DNA of 64,000 nt from Aquabacterium sp. A7-Y (GTDB taxonomy: Bacteria > Pseudomonadota > Gammaproteobacteria > Burkholderiales > Burkholderiaceae_C). Both the position numbers and the translations under genes were made by a program. The notes under the pieces were generated by a model, which saw only the letters and a program-made list of their open reading frames with translations, had not been told where the DNA came from and searched no databases. Numbering within the stretch: the first letter of the stretch is position 1; every line of letters starts with the position of its first letter. Where the stretch lies: NCBI RefSeq assembly GCF_026153205.1, contig NZ_JAPFBW010000006.1, forward strand, positions 62,001 to 126,000. The letters are read 5' to 3'. Shown piece by piece: positions 8,956 to 16,464 of the stretch.

Positions 8956-9576
8956 TCACTCGCCGCCAGCCGGCCGACCCGCCTGCTCCAGGCCCCCCGC
9001 CACTCGCCGCAGCACGGTGAGACCGGTGAGCGCCGCCATCGCCGGCACGGCCCAGCCCACCCAGGCGGGCAGTGGCGCGGCCAGCGCCAGCGCCAGGGCC
9101 AGCGCGCCCACCACGAAGGCACGGTCGCTCTTGCCCATCGGCCCGTCGTAACGGCGCGAGGCGCCCTGGGTCAGGGCCAGCACGCCGGCCATCTCGCTCA
9201 GCGCCGCCAGCAGCACGAGCAGGCCGACCCAGAAGGCATCGAAGGGCGCATAGGCGGCCAGCGGCAGGTAGAGGGCCGCATCGGAAACGACGTCGGTCAA
9301 TTCGTTGAGATAGGCGCCGAGGCGCGACTGCTGGCCGTGTTCGCGCGCCAGCATGCCGTCTACCGCGTTGAGCGCCATGCGCAGCAGGAGCCACAGCGGC
9401 AGCAGCGCCAGCCATGCAGCATCCGGCCGTTCGAGGTAGAGCCACAGGCCCAGCGCGACCGAGACGGCGCAGGCGAGCAGCGTGACCTGGTTGGCCGTCA
9501 CGCCGAGCTCCGCGAGCCGGCGCACGGCCGGGCGCAGCAGCGCCTGGAAGCGCGGCTTCAGTTGGTAGATGGACAC
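8956..9576 (-). CDS. CDP-alcohol phosphatidyltransferase-like protein (YnbA-like), variant active site
   Basis: 206 aa from a GTG start at 9576 (start uncertain; an open frame continues upstream to 9759). It is a polytopic membrane protein with six or so helices. The CDP-alcohol phosphotransferase signature is recognisable but altered: NxxDGxxAR-x8-GxxxNxxxDxxxD. The first and third acidic positions of the canonical D-x2-DG-x2-AR-x8-G-x3-D-x3-D are Asn, while a further Asp follows. From memory the YnbA subfamily shares this form, so it is probably functional rather than decayed. It is the first gene of the ynb-like group; the second substrate (an alcohol head group) is unknown. Confidence 0.82.
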   Translation of the reverse strand: MSIYQLKPRFQALLRPAVRRLAELGVTANQVTLLACAVSVALGLWLYLERPDAAWLALLPLWLLLRMALNAVDGMLAREHGQQSRLGAYLNELTDVVSDAALYLPLAAYAPFDAFWVGLLVLLAALSEMAGVLALTQGASRRYDGPMGKSDRAFVVGALALALALAAPLPAWVGWAVPAMAALTGLTVLRRVAGGLEQAGRPAGGE

Positions 9577-9755
9577 GCTGAAACGACCCCTGCCCGGGAC
9601 TACACGGGCTCTTCTTTTCGGTGGCTCTTGCGGCGGCAGCCGGACCCTCGCGACAGCCCCTGCCCCCATGGTCGCCGAGGATAGCCCAGCGTCCTCCGGC
9701 GAGCGACCACCCGAACAGGTGATGAGCGACCGCTCGCGTGCCGCCCGGCGCGGCC

Positions 9756-10655
9756 TCACCGGCGCCGCAAGCGCATCACGATCAGCGCCGCCCCGGCTGC
9801 AGCGGCCACCAGCAGGACCTCGGCGAACCGGGCGACAAACGCCGCGACAAGCGCAAACAGACCCGGTCGCTCAGCCGCCGTGCCGAGCACCAGGGCCGCC
9901 AGTCCGTGGTCGGCGACACGGTCGGTCTCGGCGTCGAAGTCGCCGTACCGGGAGCCTTCGCGGAATTCGAGTGCTGCCAGCAGCGTCGCCACATGCGGCC
10001 GGTCCCGCTCGATGTGTTTCAGCCCGGTCAGCAGCTTGAGCGAGACATAAGCCTCGCGCCCGAAGGCGTAGGCGTGGTAGTGGATGTTCTGCACAGCATC
10101 GGCCGCAGCCCCCTTCTCGCGCGTCTGCAGAGACCACACCAGCCGGTGAGTGGTGGGGGCGTAGACCGGCGGCTGGACCCAGGGACCGAGCTCCAGCTCG
10201 GGCACACCGCGCGCCTTGCGGTCTGCGTTGGCGGCCACGCTGCGCTCCTGCAGTCGGCGGTGGAGCTGGTCCGGCTTCCAATCGCGCGCGTCGCCGTCCT
10301 GCACGTGGCCGGAAGGCTCGAACTCGGCCACCACCAGCCAGTTGTGCTCCTCGTGCTGCGGAAACACCAGGCCGAGCAGGCGTGTACCGGCCGCGTGGCC
10401 CATCGCGCGCATCAGTCGCCCCGCCTGAGGCTGCGGCACCCACAGGTAGCCGCGGGGCAGGTGCAGCACGGCCTGGTCCGCCATCGCAATGTCGGCCGGC
10501 CCGGTCGTTTGCGCGGCCTGCGCAGCGGCGCCTGCGGCTTGCAGTTCGGCATCGAGAGCCGCCCGCACCGGCCCGCTGGGTGGCACCGCGGCGGCCGGCC
10601 AGGCCGCGACCGCGGCCAGCCACACCCCCACCAGCACGGCGCTGCTGCGACTCAT
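9756..10655 (-). CDS. DUF2167 family membrane-anchored protein
   Basis: 299 aa. Start MSRSSAVL at 10655 overlaps the stop codon of the acetyltransferase gene as ATGA. A cleavable signal peptide (cut near AAA-VPP) leads to an exported domain with the DUF2167 landmarks: LPRGYLWVP, WLVVAEFEPSGHVQDGDARDWKPDQL and THRLVWSL. One transmembrane helix near the C-terminus is followed by a short RLRRR tail. This architecture places most of the chain outside the cytoplasm. No biochemical role is established for the family. It sits between the NAD-salvage block and the ynb-like lipid block, 179 bp before the latter. Confidence 0.82.
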   Translation of the reverse strand: MSRSSAVLVGVWLAAVAAWPAAAVPPSGPVRAALDAELQAAGAAAQAAQTTGPADIAMADQAVLHLPRGYLWVPQPQAGRLMRAMGHAAGTRLLGLVFPQHEEHNWLVVAEFEPSGHVQDGDARDWKPDQLHRRLQERSVAANADRKARGVPELELGPWVQPPVYAPTTHRLVWSLQTREKGAAADAVQNIHYHAYAFGREAYVSLKLLTGLKHIERDRPHVATLLAALEFREGSRYGDFDAETDRVADHGLAALVLGTAAERPGLFALVAAFVARFAEVLLVAAAAGAALIVMRLRRR

Positions 10656-11143
10656 GCGGGCCCGAGCTGGTAGAGCACGTCGGGGCAGCGTTCCTGGTTG
10701 CCGCGGCCGTCGCCGTAGACCAGCACCTGGAAGCCGTGGCGTTCGAAGAAGGCGCGGGCGCGCAGGTTCTGCTGGAAACAATAGAGACGCACCGGCCGCT
10801 CGAGCGCCTGCAAGGCATGGGCGAGCAGCCGGCTGCCTATGCCCTGCCCCACGCGGCCTGGATCGACATAGAGCTGGTCGATCCAGCCGCAGTCGTGCTC
10901 GCGCGAGATCGCGAGCACGCCCACCACACGATCGCCCGCCAGCGCGACCGTCGTGCCGCCAGCGGGGATCAGGGTGGAGCCGGCCCAGGCGAGGTCCTCC
11001 TCGAGCGTGCGAAGTGGCGGCGCATAAGGCAGGAAGGCGAGGCGGGAGGCCCGCAACACCGCGACGACGGCCGCGATGTCGGCGGCGTCCGCCGCGCGGA
11101 ACGACACCTTGCTGGGGACGGGGGTGGAATCAGTCTGGCTCAC
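10652..11143 (-). CDS. GNAT family N-acetyltransferase
   Basis: 163 aa, starting at a GTG that overlaps the end of the nadR-like gene by 14 bp. It is a complete GNAT fold: N-terminal strand and helices (VSFRAADAADIAAVVAVL), the acetyl-CoA-binding motif A (DQLYVDPGRVGQGIGSRLL, R/Q-x2-G-x-G/A) and motif B with NLRARAFFERHGF. Substrate cannot be deduced. Its position after the nicotinamide riboside kinase and before DUF2167, with overlaps on both sides, suggests strong co-expression with the NAD-salvage genes. Confidence 0.88.
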   Translation of the reverse strand: MSQTDSTPVPSKVSFRAADAADIAAVVAVLRASRLAFLPYAPPLRTLEEDLAWAGSTLIPAGGTTVALAGDRVVGVLAISREHDCGWIDQLYVDPGRVGQGIGSRLLAHALQALERPVRLYCFQQNLRARAFFERHGFQVLVYGDGRGNQERCPDVLYQLGPA

Positions 11144-12179
11144 TCGACAAGCCCTCCGGCAGATGGGGAGCCACGCTGCGGAGCCGCTCTTCGAGCGGGC
11201 CCGCGGCGCGGATGAAAGGCCAGCCCCGCTGCTGCAGGGCCTCCAGGGTCCAGGCGTGCTGACGGGCGCGGAAGGCCGCGTCGCGCCGGGTGCCGTCCTG
11301 CACGAAGGCGAAGTCGGGTTCGCACAGCACGACCAGGTCGTAGCGCCGCTCGGCCCGCGCCTGCAGCTCGGGCGCGGTGCGGCCGAACATTTCCAGGCTG
11401 TAGCAGAGCGTGGTCAGCGCCGAGGTGTCGCAGAACAGGCGGCGGCGCGCGCTGCTCAGGGCCCGCTCCTCGCGCGCCTGCTGCTCTCGGGCGATCAGCA
11501 GCAGGTCGGCTTCGTCGAGCCGCCCCTGCCGCAATGCCCACAGCTCGCGCCCGTACTCCGGCACCCAGGGGTCGCCGTATGCCTTCGCGAGCGCGGCGGC
11601 CAGGCTGGTCTTGCCGCTCGACTCGCCGCCCAGCAGGCAGACGCGCTGCACCAGGCTGGCCTGCACGCTGGGCGCGAGCCACTGCCGCCAGCCGTCGGGA
11701 TCGGCGCGCAGCCGCGTACCGCTCACCGGCACCGCCCGGCGCTGCCGATCGAAGCCAACCGCGGCCACCGGCTGGCCGAAACGCTCCGACAGGACCTGCG
11801 CGCAGGGCTCCAGGTAAGGCTCGCTGGCGAACATGGCGTCGGGGCGGCGCTGCAGCACCTCGTCCAGCAGCCAGGCCAGGAAACGCTGCTGGGTCGCATC
11901 GTCCGTGTCGTCGCGGGGCAGCCGTTGCGGTGGCAGGCCACGCGCGGCACAGGCGGCGGCGAGCCAGGCGTCGTCGATCACGACGCAGTCATGGGTGGGG
12001 AAACGCTCGGCCAGCCAGGCGCGTCGCGCGGCCGCGCCGCAGCCGGCAAAGCCGGGGCGGGTGTAGCTGAGCACGAGCAGCCGTTCGCAGCGCGCGGCAG
12101 CGAAGGCGACCAGGGCCTCATGCCCCGCGTGCAGCGGCGCGAACTTGCCGACCACCAGACCGAGCGGATAGGTCGTCAT
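11130..12179 (-). CDS. NadR-like NMN adenylyltransferase / ribosylnicotinamide kinase
   Basis: 349 aa with two domains. The N-terminal nucleotidyltransferase carries VVGKFAPLHAGH (the GKFxPxHxGH signature) and VSGTRLRADP, corresponding to ISxTxxR. The C-terminal P-loop kinase carries GGESSGKTSL and later RYDLVVLCEPDFAFVQDGTR. It would phosphorylate nicotinamide riboside to NMN and adenylate it to NAD. Unlike E. coli NadR there is no N-terminal DNA-binding domain, so a regulatory role is unlikely. The start at 12179 overlaps the pnuC stop (ATGA), coupling uptake with intracellular trapping. Confidence 0.9.
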   Translation of the reverse strand: MTTYPLGLVVGKFAPLHAGHEALVAFAAARCERLLVLSYTRPGFAGCGAAARRAWLAERFPTHDCVVIDDAWLAAACAARGLPPQRLPRDDTDDATQQRFLAWLLDEVLQRRPDAMFASEPYLEPCAQVLSERFGQPVAAVGFDRQRRAVPVSGTRLRADPDGWRQWLAPSVQASLVQRVCLLGGESSGKTSLAAALAKAYGDPWVPEYGRELWALRQGRLDEADLLLIAREQQAREERALSSARRRLFCDTSALTTLCYSLEMFGRTAPELQARAERRYDLVVLCEPDFAFVQDGTRRDAAFRARQHAWTLEALQQRGWPFIRAAGPLEERLRSVAPHLPEGLSSEPD

Positions 12180-12748
12180 GCCGCCCCCCTCGTCCCGCCG
12201 CGCCACTGCGTGTGCCAGCGCCACCATCCATACCAGGCGTTGAGCCAGTAGCACGCGTACAGCAGCGCTGTCAACTGAAGGCCTCGCATCGCGAACAAGG
12301 GGACCGCGAGGGTATTGACAGCCAGCCAGGCCGGCCAGGTTTCCAGCCGTCGCTGCATCAGCAGCAGCTGGGCCATGACGCTCAGCGCCAGCACCGCCGA
12401 GTCGACATAGGGCGCCCAGGCGTCGGTGAGCTGGTGCAACAGGCTGCCGTAGCCGACCGTCACGAGGGCGGCCGCCACCGCCATCCAGAGCAGCTGCGCG
12501 CGCCGGGCCCGCGACACCGGCGCTTGCTCGCGCCGTTCACCCAGCCGCCACTGCCACCAGCCGAGCGCGCTGGTCGCGATGAAAAACAGTTGCAGCGTGA
12601 AGTCGGCATACAGCCTGGCGTCGAGGAACACCAGGCCGAACAGCGTGCAGCCGAGCATGCCGGTCCACCAGGTGTGCAGGCTGTTGCGCGCGGCCAGTCC
12701 GATCGAGACGGCCGTGACGGCGTTGGCGGCCCCTTCGAGTCCAGTCAT
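12176..12748 (-). CDS. pnuC: Nicotinamide riboside transporter PnuC
   Basis: 190-aa inner-membrane protein with seven predicted helices. The PnuC signatures are clear: NSLHTWWTGMLGC, LYADFTLQLFFI and GWWQWRLG in the first half, and YWLNAWYGWWRWH at the C-terminus. It moves nicotinamide riboside across the membrane by facilitated diffusion; the NadR-like kinase encoded directly downstream would drive net uptake. It overlaps both neighbours by 4 bp (ATGA). No NAD-responsive leader element was recognised upstream because the gene is internal to an operon. Confidence 0.93.
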   Translation of the reverse strand: MTGLEGAANAVTAVSIGLAARNSLHTWWTGMLGCTLFGLVFLDARLYADFTLQLFFIATSALGWWQWRLGERREQAPVSRARRAQLLWMAVAAALVTVGYGSLLHQLTDAWAPYVDSAVLALSVMAQLLLMQRRLETWPAWLAVNTLAVPLFAMRGLQLTALLYACYWLNAWYGWWRWHTQWRGGTRGAA

Positions 12749-14127
12749 GACAGCTCGCTGGTGTACTGGCGCACCTTGTCGTCCGCGTTCAGCGCCTCGA
12801 TGTCGAGCGCGAGCTCCGGCCCGAACAGGGCCTGCAGCCGTGCCCTCAGCGAGGCTTCGAGCCGATCCCGCGGCGCGGGGCTGTCGACCCGCAGGCGAAG
12901 GCTCGCGTCACGGCGCTGGTGCAGCGCGTAGCGGGTCAACGCGAGGTCCTTGAGCGCATGCGTGACCTCGATGTTGTTGAGCCAGCGCCCGTCGGCAGCG
13001 CGGAAGCGCACCGGCGCGCGCCCCTGCAGGTCGCGCAGCACCCAGCCGCGCGGCGTGCGCTCCAGGCTGGCGTGATCGCCGGTGCGGTAGCGCAGCAGCG
13101 GCAGCCAGGGATTGAAGCCGCCCGTGACAACGATCTCGCCGTGCTGGCCCGGCGGCAAGTTCCGGCCGGCCGCGTCGAGGATCTCGACGTGCAGGCCCGG
13201 CTGCAGCAGCAGATGACCATCCAGCGCCGCATCGAACACGCCGATGGGCCCGACTTCATTCATCGAGTAAAGGTCCAGCACCGGGCAGCCGAAACGTGCG
13301 ACCAGCGCTTCGCGCAGCGGACGTGCGAGGGCCATGGAGGTGGACAGCAGCGCACGTGGCCGATGGCCGAGCGGCAGCCGCATCAGCTCCGTCAGCGATA
13401 CCGGGTCGCCCGACATCAGTTCCGGCGCCAGCGCATCGAGATAGGCAGCGCGGTCGTTCTCGTGACACCACTCGCCCGGATGCAGGTTGAGCTTGGCCAG
13501 CCCGCACTCGCCCTGCAGCGGGTTGACGGAGACATAGGTGAAGCAGCGCTGCTGGTAGCCCGCCAGCACGATACCCACGCGCCCCCGCCCGGCCTCCAGC
13601 CGCAGGCCGGCGTGGGCCAGGGCGCGGCGGTGGTAGGCCAGGTATTCCGCCGCCACCAGCGGGTGCGACGGCACGCGCAGCGGATGTCCGGTGGTGCCGC
13701 TGGTGCTGAAGCAGATCAGCTGCTGCAGCGGCAGCGCTGTCGGCACGAAGTCCTCGAGCCGAGCGCTCAGGTCGGCGCGCGACACCGGATCGACCTCCTC
13801 CAGGCGACCCGGACAAGGCCCGCGGCGGCGCCAATGCGGCAGCGCCTGCCAGTGGCGCCGCACGGCCTCGTGCACCCACTCCGCCGGCTCGCCGCGCGGA
13901 CCGAAACGCACGCTGCCACGGCGCACCTGCCAGCTGCGCCAGCGAGCCCGCCAGAGTGCGCGCCGGTCCAGCCGGTGGCCGCTGTAGTTGCGATAGAGCG
14001 GTGCGTTCGGATGGCCGCGCAGCCAGGCCAGCATGTGCCGTCCATGGGCGGACAGCACCGGAAAGCGCCGCGGGTCGTACAGCTCGCGCTGCACCTCGGG
14101 GGACAGGGACGCAGCCGCCGGCTTCAT
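12745..14127 (-). CDS. PaaK/CapK-like adenylate-forming enzyme
   Basis: 460-aa member of the AMP-dependent synthetase superfamily of the phenylacetate-CoA ligase / CapK type. Visible motifs are the P-loop FSTSGTTGHPL (about 136-146), the adenine-binding LYSMNEVGPIG, and YRTGDHASL with the ribose-binding Asp. The N-terminal 120 residues are unusually Arg-rich. These enzymes activate a carboxylic acid as an acyl-adenylate and transfer it to CoA or another acceptor. The acid cannot be read from the sequence. It overlaps pnuC downstream and a membrane protein gene upstream by 4 bp each, an odd partnership with NAD salvage. Confidence 0.82.
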   Translation of the reverse strand: MKPAAASLSPEVQRELYDPRRFPVLSAHGRHMLAWLRGHPNAPLYRNYSGHRLDRRALWRARWRSWQVRRGSVRFGPRGEPAEWVHEAVRRHWQALPHWRRRGPCPGRLEEVDPVSRADLSARLEDFVPTALPLQQLICFSTSGTTGHPLRVPSHPLVAAEYLAYHRRALAHAGLRLEAGRGRVGIVLAGYQQRCFTYVSVNPLQGECGLAKLNLHPGEWCHENDRAAYLDALAPELMSGDPVSLTELMRLPLGHRPRALLSTSMALARPLREALVARFGCPVLDLYSMNEVGPIGVFDAALDGHLLLQPGLHVEILDAAGRNLPPGQHGEIVVTGGFNPWLPLLRYRTGDHASLERTPRGWVLRDLQGRAPVRFRAADGRWLNNIEVTHALKDLALTRYALHQRRDASLRLRVDSPAPRDRLEASLRARLQALFGPELALDIEALNADDKVRQYTSELS

Positions 14128-14735
14128 TCGCGCGTGTACTTGTCGGCCGCCTCCTGGGCCTCGGCCTCTTCGAGGCGGCGGACCAGCGGGGACGGCTCGG
14201 GCGGCAGCCGGTCGGGCTCGGCCTCGACGGGGGAGGCGCCGCGGCTGTGTTCAGCCACGGTCGCCACACTGGGCGTGAGCAGGTCCTTGCCCGCCGCGAT
14301 CATCAACAGCGGCGCCGCGAGCGCAAACAGGGCACCGTTGAGCAGGGCCACATCCAGCCAGCGCTCCAGCAGCATCGCGAGCGAGCCCATCAAGGCCACG
14401 CACCACCACAGAATGGCCAGCACGGTGCGCAGCGCCCCGACGCCCTCGCCCGCCACCGCGAAAGGGGTCAGCAACACCGAGGCCCACCAGAGCCAGGACG
14501 GCAGCCCCCAGTGGGACAAGCCATGACGCGCGGCCCTCAGGCTCAGCGCCGCCAGGCCCAGCAGCAAAGCCAGCGTGCACCAGCGCCGCCAGAGCCGGGG
14601 CAGCTCGGAACGGGCCGCGCCGGCGGTGGCGAAAAACAGCAGCACCGGCGCCAGCCCCCAGACCAGCAGACCGTGCATCTCGGCCAGCGAGACCAGCCAG
14701 GCGCGCAACTCAGGCATCGCTGCGCCCCGGCCCAT
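14124..14735 (-). CDS. Membrane protein of unknown function, first gene of the pnuC-nadR block
   Basis: 203 aa if started at 14735, or 197 aa from the ATG at 14717; neither has a strong ribosome-binding site. Four or five hydrophobic helices fill residues 10-155. A soluble, acidic C-terminal tail of about 45 residues (Pro/Glu/Ala-rich) ends in ADKYTRE. No family was recognised. It is the most upstream gene of the minus-strand chain 14735 to 4418, and its end overlaps the adenylate-forming enzyme gene as ATGA. A membrane partner of that enzyme is the simplest reading, but it is inference. Confidence 0.7.
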   Translation of the reverse strand: MGRGAAMPELRAWLVSLAEMHGLLVWGLAPVLLFFATAGAARSELPRLWRRWCTLALLLGLAALSLRAARHGLSHWGLPSWLWWASVLLTPFAVAGEGVGALRTVLAILWWCVALMGSLAMLLERWLDVALLNGALFALAAPLLMIAAGKDLLTPSVATVAEHSRGASPVEAEPDRLPPEPSPLVRRLEEAEAQEAADKYTRE

Positions 14736-14950
14736 GCGCCGCCCACGGCTTGTAATTCACGGCCAACCCCTCACTGCGCGTCCGGCTCGACTGGCGTCCG
14801 TTCGTCACTTTGTTCGACTTCCGGGCAGCATAGCGGCTCCCCCCGCCGGCGGATCCCCCCTTGATGGAGGGTGGCCAGCGGCCGGGCAGACGTGGCAAGA
14901 CAGGGGTGACGCGCGGAGCAGCCGCGGCGGGCTGGAGGGGACCCGGAAAG

Positions 14951-14979
14951 GACAAAGCCCTCACGAGGAGGGCTTTGTC
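14951..14979 (-). terminator. Terminator downstream of tRNA-Val
   Basis: Perfect 12-bp inverted repeat GACAAAGCCCTC - ACGAG - GAGGGCTTTGTC. It lies 18 bp beyond the tRNA 3' end on the minus strand, where it would end the tRNA transcript before the pnuC block. The plus-strand side is followed by TTCTTCTTG, so it could also act in that direction. Confidence 0.75.
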
Positions 14980-14996
14980 TTCTTCTTGTTATTACT

Positions 14997-15071
14997 TGGT
15001 GGGTGGTACAGGGATTGAACCTGTGACCCCTGCCGTGTGAAGGCAGTGCTCTACCGCTGAGCTAACCACCC
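14997..15071 (-). tRNA. tRNA-Val (anticodon CAC)
   Basis: 75-nt cloverleaf read on the minus strand, including an encoded 3' CCA. The acceptor stem GGGTGGT pairs fully with ACCACCC. The D-arm is TAGCTCAGCGGTAGAGCA. The anticodon stem CTGCC/GGCAG encloses the loop TTCACAC, giving anticodon CAC, which reads the valine codon GUG. The T-arm contains GGTTCAATCC. It sits alone between dnaQ and the pnuC block and has its own terminator. No integrase or attachment-site duplication was seen next to it. Confidence 0.95.
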
Positions 15072-15179
15072 GAATTCTTCGACCGCCGGGCTTGTGGCCG
15101 CAGGGGCTTGGCGCCTCGGTGGAACGCCGGTTTTGTGTTCGATTGCTGAGTCGCTTGTCGCTGCAACCGAAGAACGCGA

Positions 15180-15887
15180 TTATGGCACAAGATTTCTGAA
15201 AAGTGTCTTGCCGCCGGAAGATTTATCGAGCTGGGCCAAAACGGCCTCATGTTCGGCCGCTTCCGCCTCGGTCGCCAGCAGCACCGGCAGCTGGAACTGG
15301 CTGAGGTCGACGCGCTCGACTTCGAACTCTTGCGCCCCGCCGTCCTCGGCCTCGATCACCAGCGACTCCTGGCCGCGGGTCATCTGGATGTAGACCTCGG
15401 CCAGCAGCCCGGCGTCAAGCAAGGCGCCGTGCAGGGTCCGGCTGGAGTTGTCGACCTCCAGGCGCTTGCACAGGGCGTCCAGCGAGTTGGACTTGCCCGG
15501 GAACAGCTCGCGCGCCATCAGCAGGCTGTCGGTCACCGAGGCCACCAGGGTCGCGAACTTGGGGCGGCCCAGGCGCTTGAGCTCGGCGTCGAGAAAGCCG
15601 ACGTCGAAGCTGGCGTTGTGGATGATGATCTCGGCCCCGGCCAGGTACTCGATCAACTCGTCGGCCACCGCCGCGAAGACCGGCTTGTCGGCCAGGAACT
15701 CGTCGGTCAGGCCGTGGATCTTCACGGCGTCCTCGTGGTTGGGACGCTCAGGATTGATGTAGAAGTGAATGTTGTTGCCGGTCAGGCGCCGGTTGACCAT
15801 CTCGACGCAGCCGATCTCGATGATGCGGTCGCCGGATTCGGGGCTCAGGCCGGTGGTTTCGGTGTCGAGAAAAATCTGTCGCGTCAT
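15180..15887 (-). CDS. dnaQ: DNA polymerase III epsilon subunit (3'-5' proofreading exonuclease)
   Basis: 235 aa. DEDDh exonuclease with all three motifs: ExoI FLDTETTGL, ExoII HNASFDVGFL, and the ExoIII-epsilon His-Asp in HGALLDAGLL. The C-terminal tail after about residue 190 would bind the polymerase alpha subunit. It removes misincorporated nucleotides during replication. The start MTRQIFLDTE at 15887 matches usual family N-termini; the open frame extends upstream only through the intergenic repeat. Transcribed alone on the minus strand, about 100 bp upstream of the tRNA-Val gene. Confidence 0.95.
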   Translation of the reverse strand: MTRQIFLDTETTGLSPESGDRIIEIGCVEMVNRRLTGNNIHFYINPERPNHEDAVKIHGLTDEFLADKPVFAAVADELIEYLAGAEIIIHNASFDVGFLDAELKRLGRPKFATLVASVTDSLLMARELFPGKSNSLDALCKRLEVDNSSRTLHGALLDAGLLAEVYIQMTRGQESLVIEAEDGGAQEFEVERVDLSQFQLPVLLATEAEAAEHEAVLAQLDKSSGGKTLFRNLVP

Positions 15888-15925
15888 GCGGCGATTATCG
15901 CGGAGCGCGCGAAGCGGCTGCCTCG

Positions 15926-16103
15926 GGCCTGCTGCCAGAGGCAACGCCGGGCCGCCCCAAGTTGCCTCGCTCCCCTCGGGGGGGCGGACGCCGCGCAGCG
16001 GTGGCCTTGGGGGCCTGGTGCCAGAGGCAACGCCGGGCCGCCCCAAGTTGCCTCGCTCCCCCTCGGGGGGGCGGACGCCGCGCAGCGGTGGCCTTGGGGG
16101 CCT
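15926..16103. repeat. Two tandem copies of an 86/87-bp intergenic repeat
   Basis: The unit GGCCTG(C/G)TGCCAGAGGC through CAGCGGTGGCCTTGGG occurs at 15926-16011 and again at 16012-16098, and a third copy begins at 16099. The copies differ at one substitution (C/G near position 6 of the unit) and one extra C in a CCCCTCGGGGGGG run. Inside each copy is a GC-rich inverted repeat around CCCCTCGGGG. The array reaches into the stop codon of the downstream ferredoxin gene. Similar GC-rich units are, from memory, scattered between genes in Burkholderiales genomes. Confidence 0.85.
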
Positions 16104-16440
16104 AATGACTCTCCCGCGCGTGGTTGATCGAATACTTCGGGATTTCGATCGTCACGTCCTGCTGCGCCAGGATGGCCTGGCAGGACAGGCGCGACTGCGG
16201 CTCCAGGCCCCAGGCCCGGTCCAGCATGTCTTCCTCGCCCTCCTCGGGCTCGTTGAGCGACTCGCCGCCCTGGCGCACGATGACGTGGCAGGTGGTGCAG
16301 GCGCAACTCATCTCGCAGGCATGCTCGATCTCGATGTCGTGGTCGAGCAGGGCCTCGCAGATCGAAGTGCCGGCCGGCGCCTCGATCTGGGCACCCTGCG
16401 GGCAAAACTCGGCGTGGGGCAGGATCTTGATGATGGGCAT
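16102..16440 (-). CDS. fdx: ISC-system [2Fe-2S] ferredoxin
   Basis: 112-aa adrenodoxin-type ferredoxin. Cluster ligands follow C-x5-C-x2-C in HACEMSCACTTCHV, with the fourth Cys in RLSCQAIL. An acidic patch (EPEEGEEDML) is typical of partner binding. It donates electrons during Fe-S cluster assembly on IscU. It is the last gene of the isc operon, 24 bp after hscA. Its stop codon lies at the edge of the tandem intergenic repeat. Confidence 0.95.
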   Translation of the reverse strand: MPIIKILPHAEFCPQGAQIEAPAGTSICEALLDHDIEIEHACEMSCACTTCHVIVRQGGESLNEPEEGEEDMLDRAWGLEPQSRLSCQAILAQQDVTIEIPKYSINHARESH

Positions 16441-16464
16441 GGTGATGCGGCCCTCTGACGGGGC

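Noticed and set aside
14997-15071. tRNA-Val as an integration site of a genomic island
   Set aside because: No integrase gene and no repeated tRNA 3' end were found nearby.
15926-16103. CRISPR array
   Set aside because: Only two adjacent copies without spacers; it is a tandem duplication.
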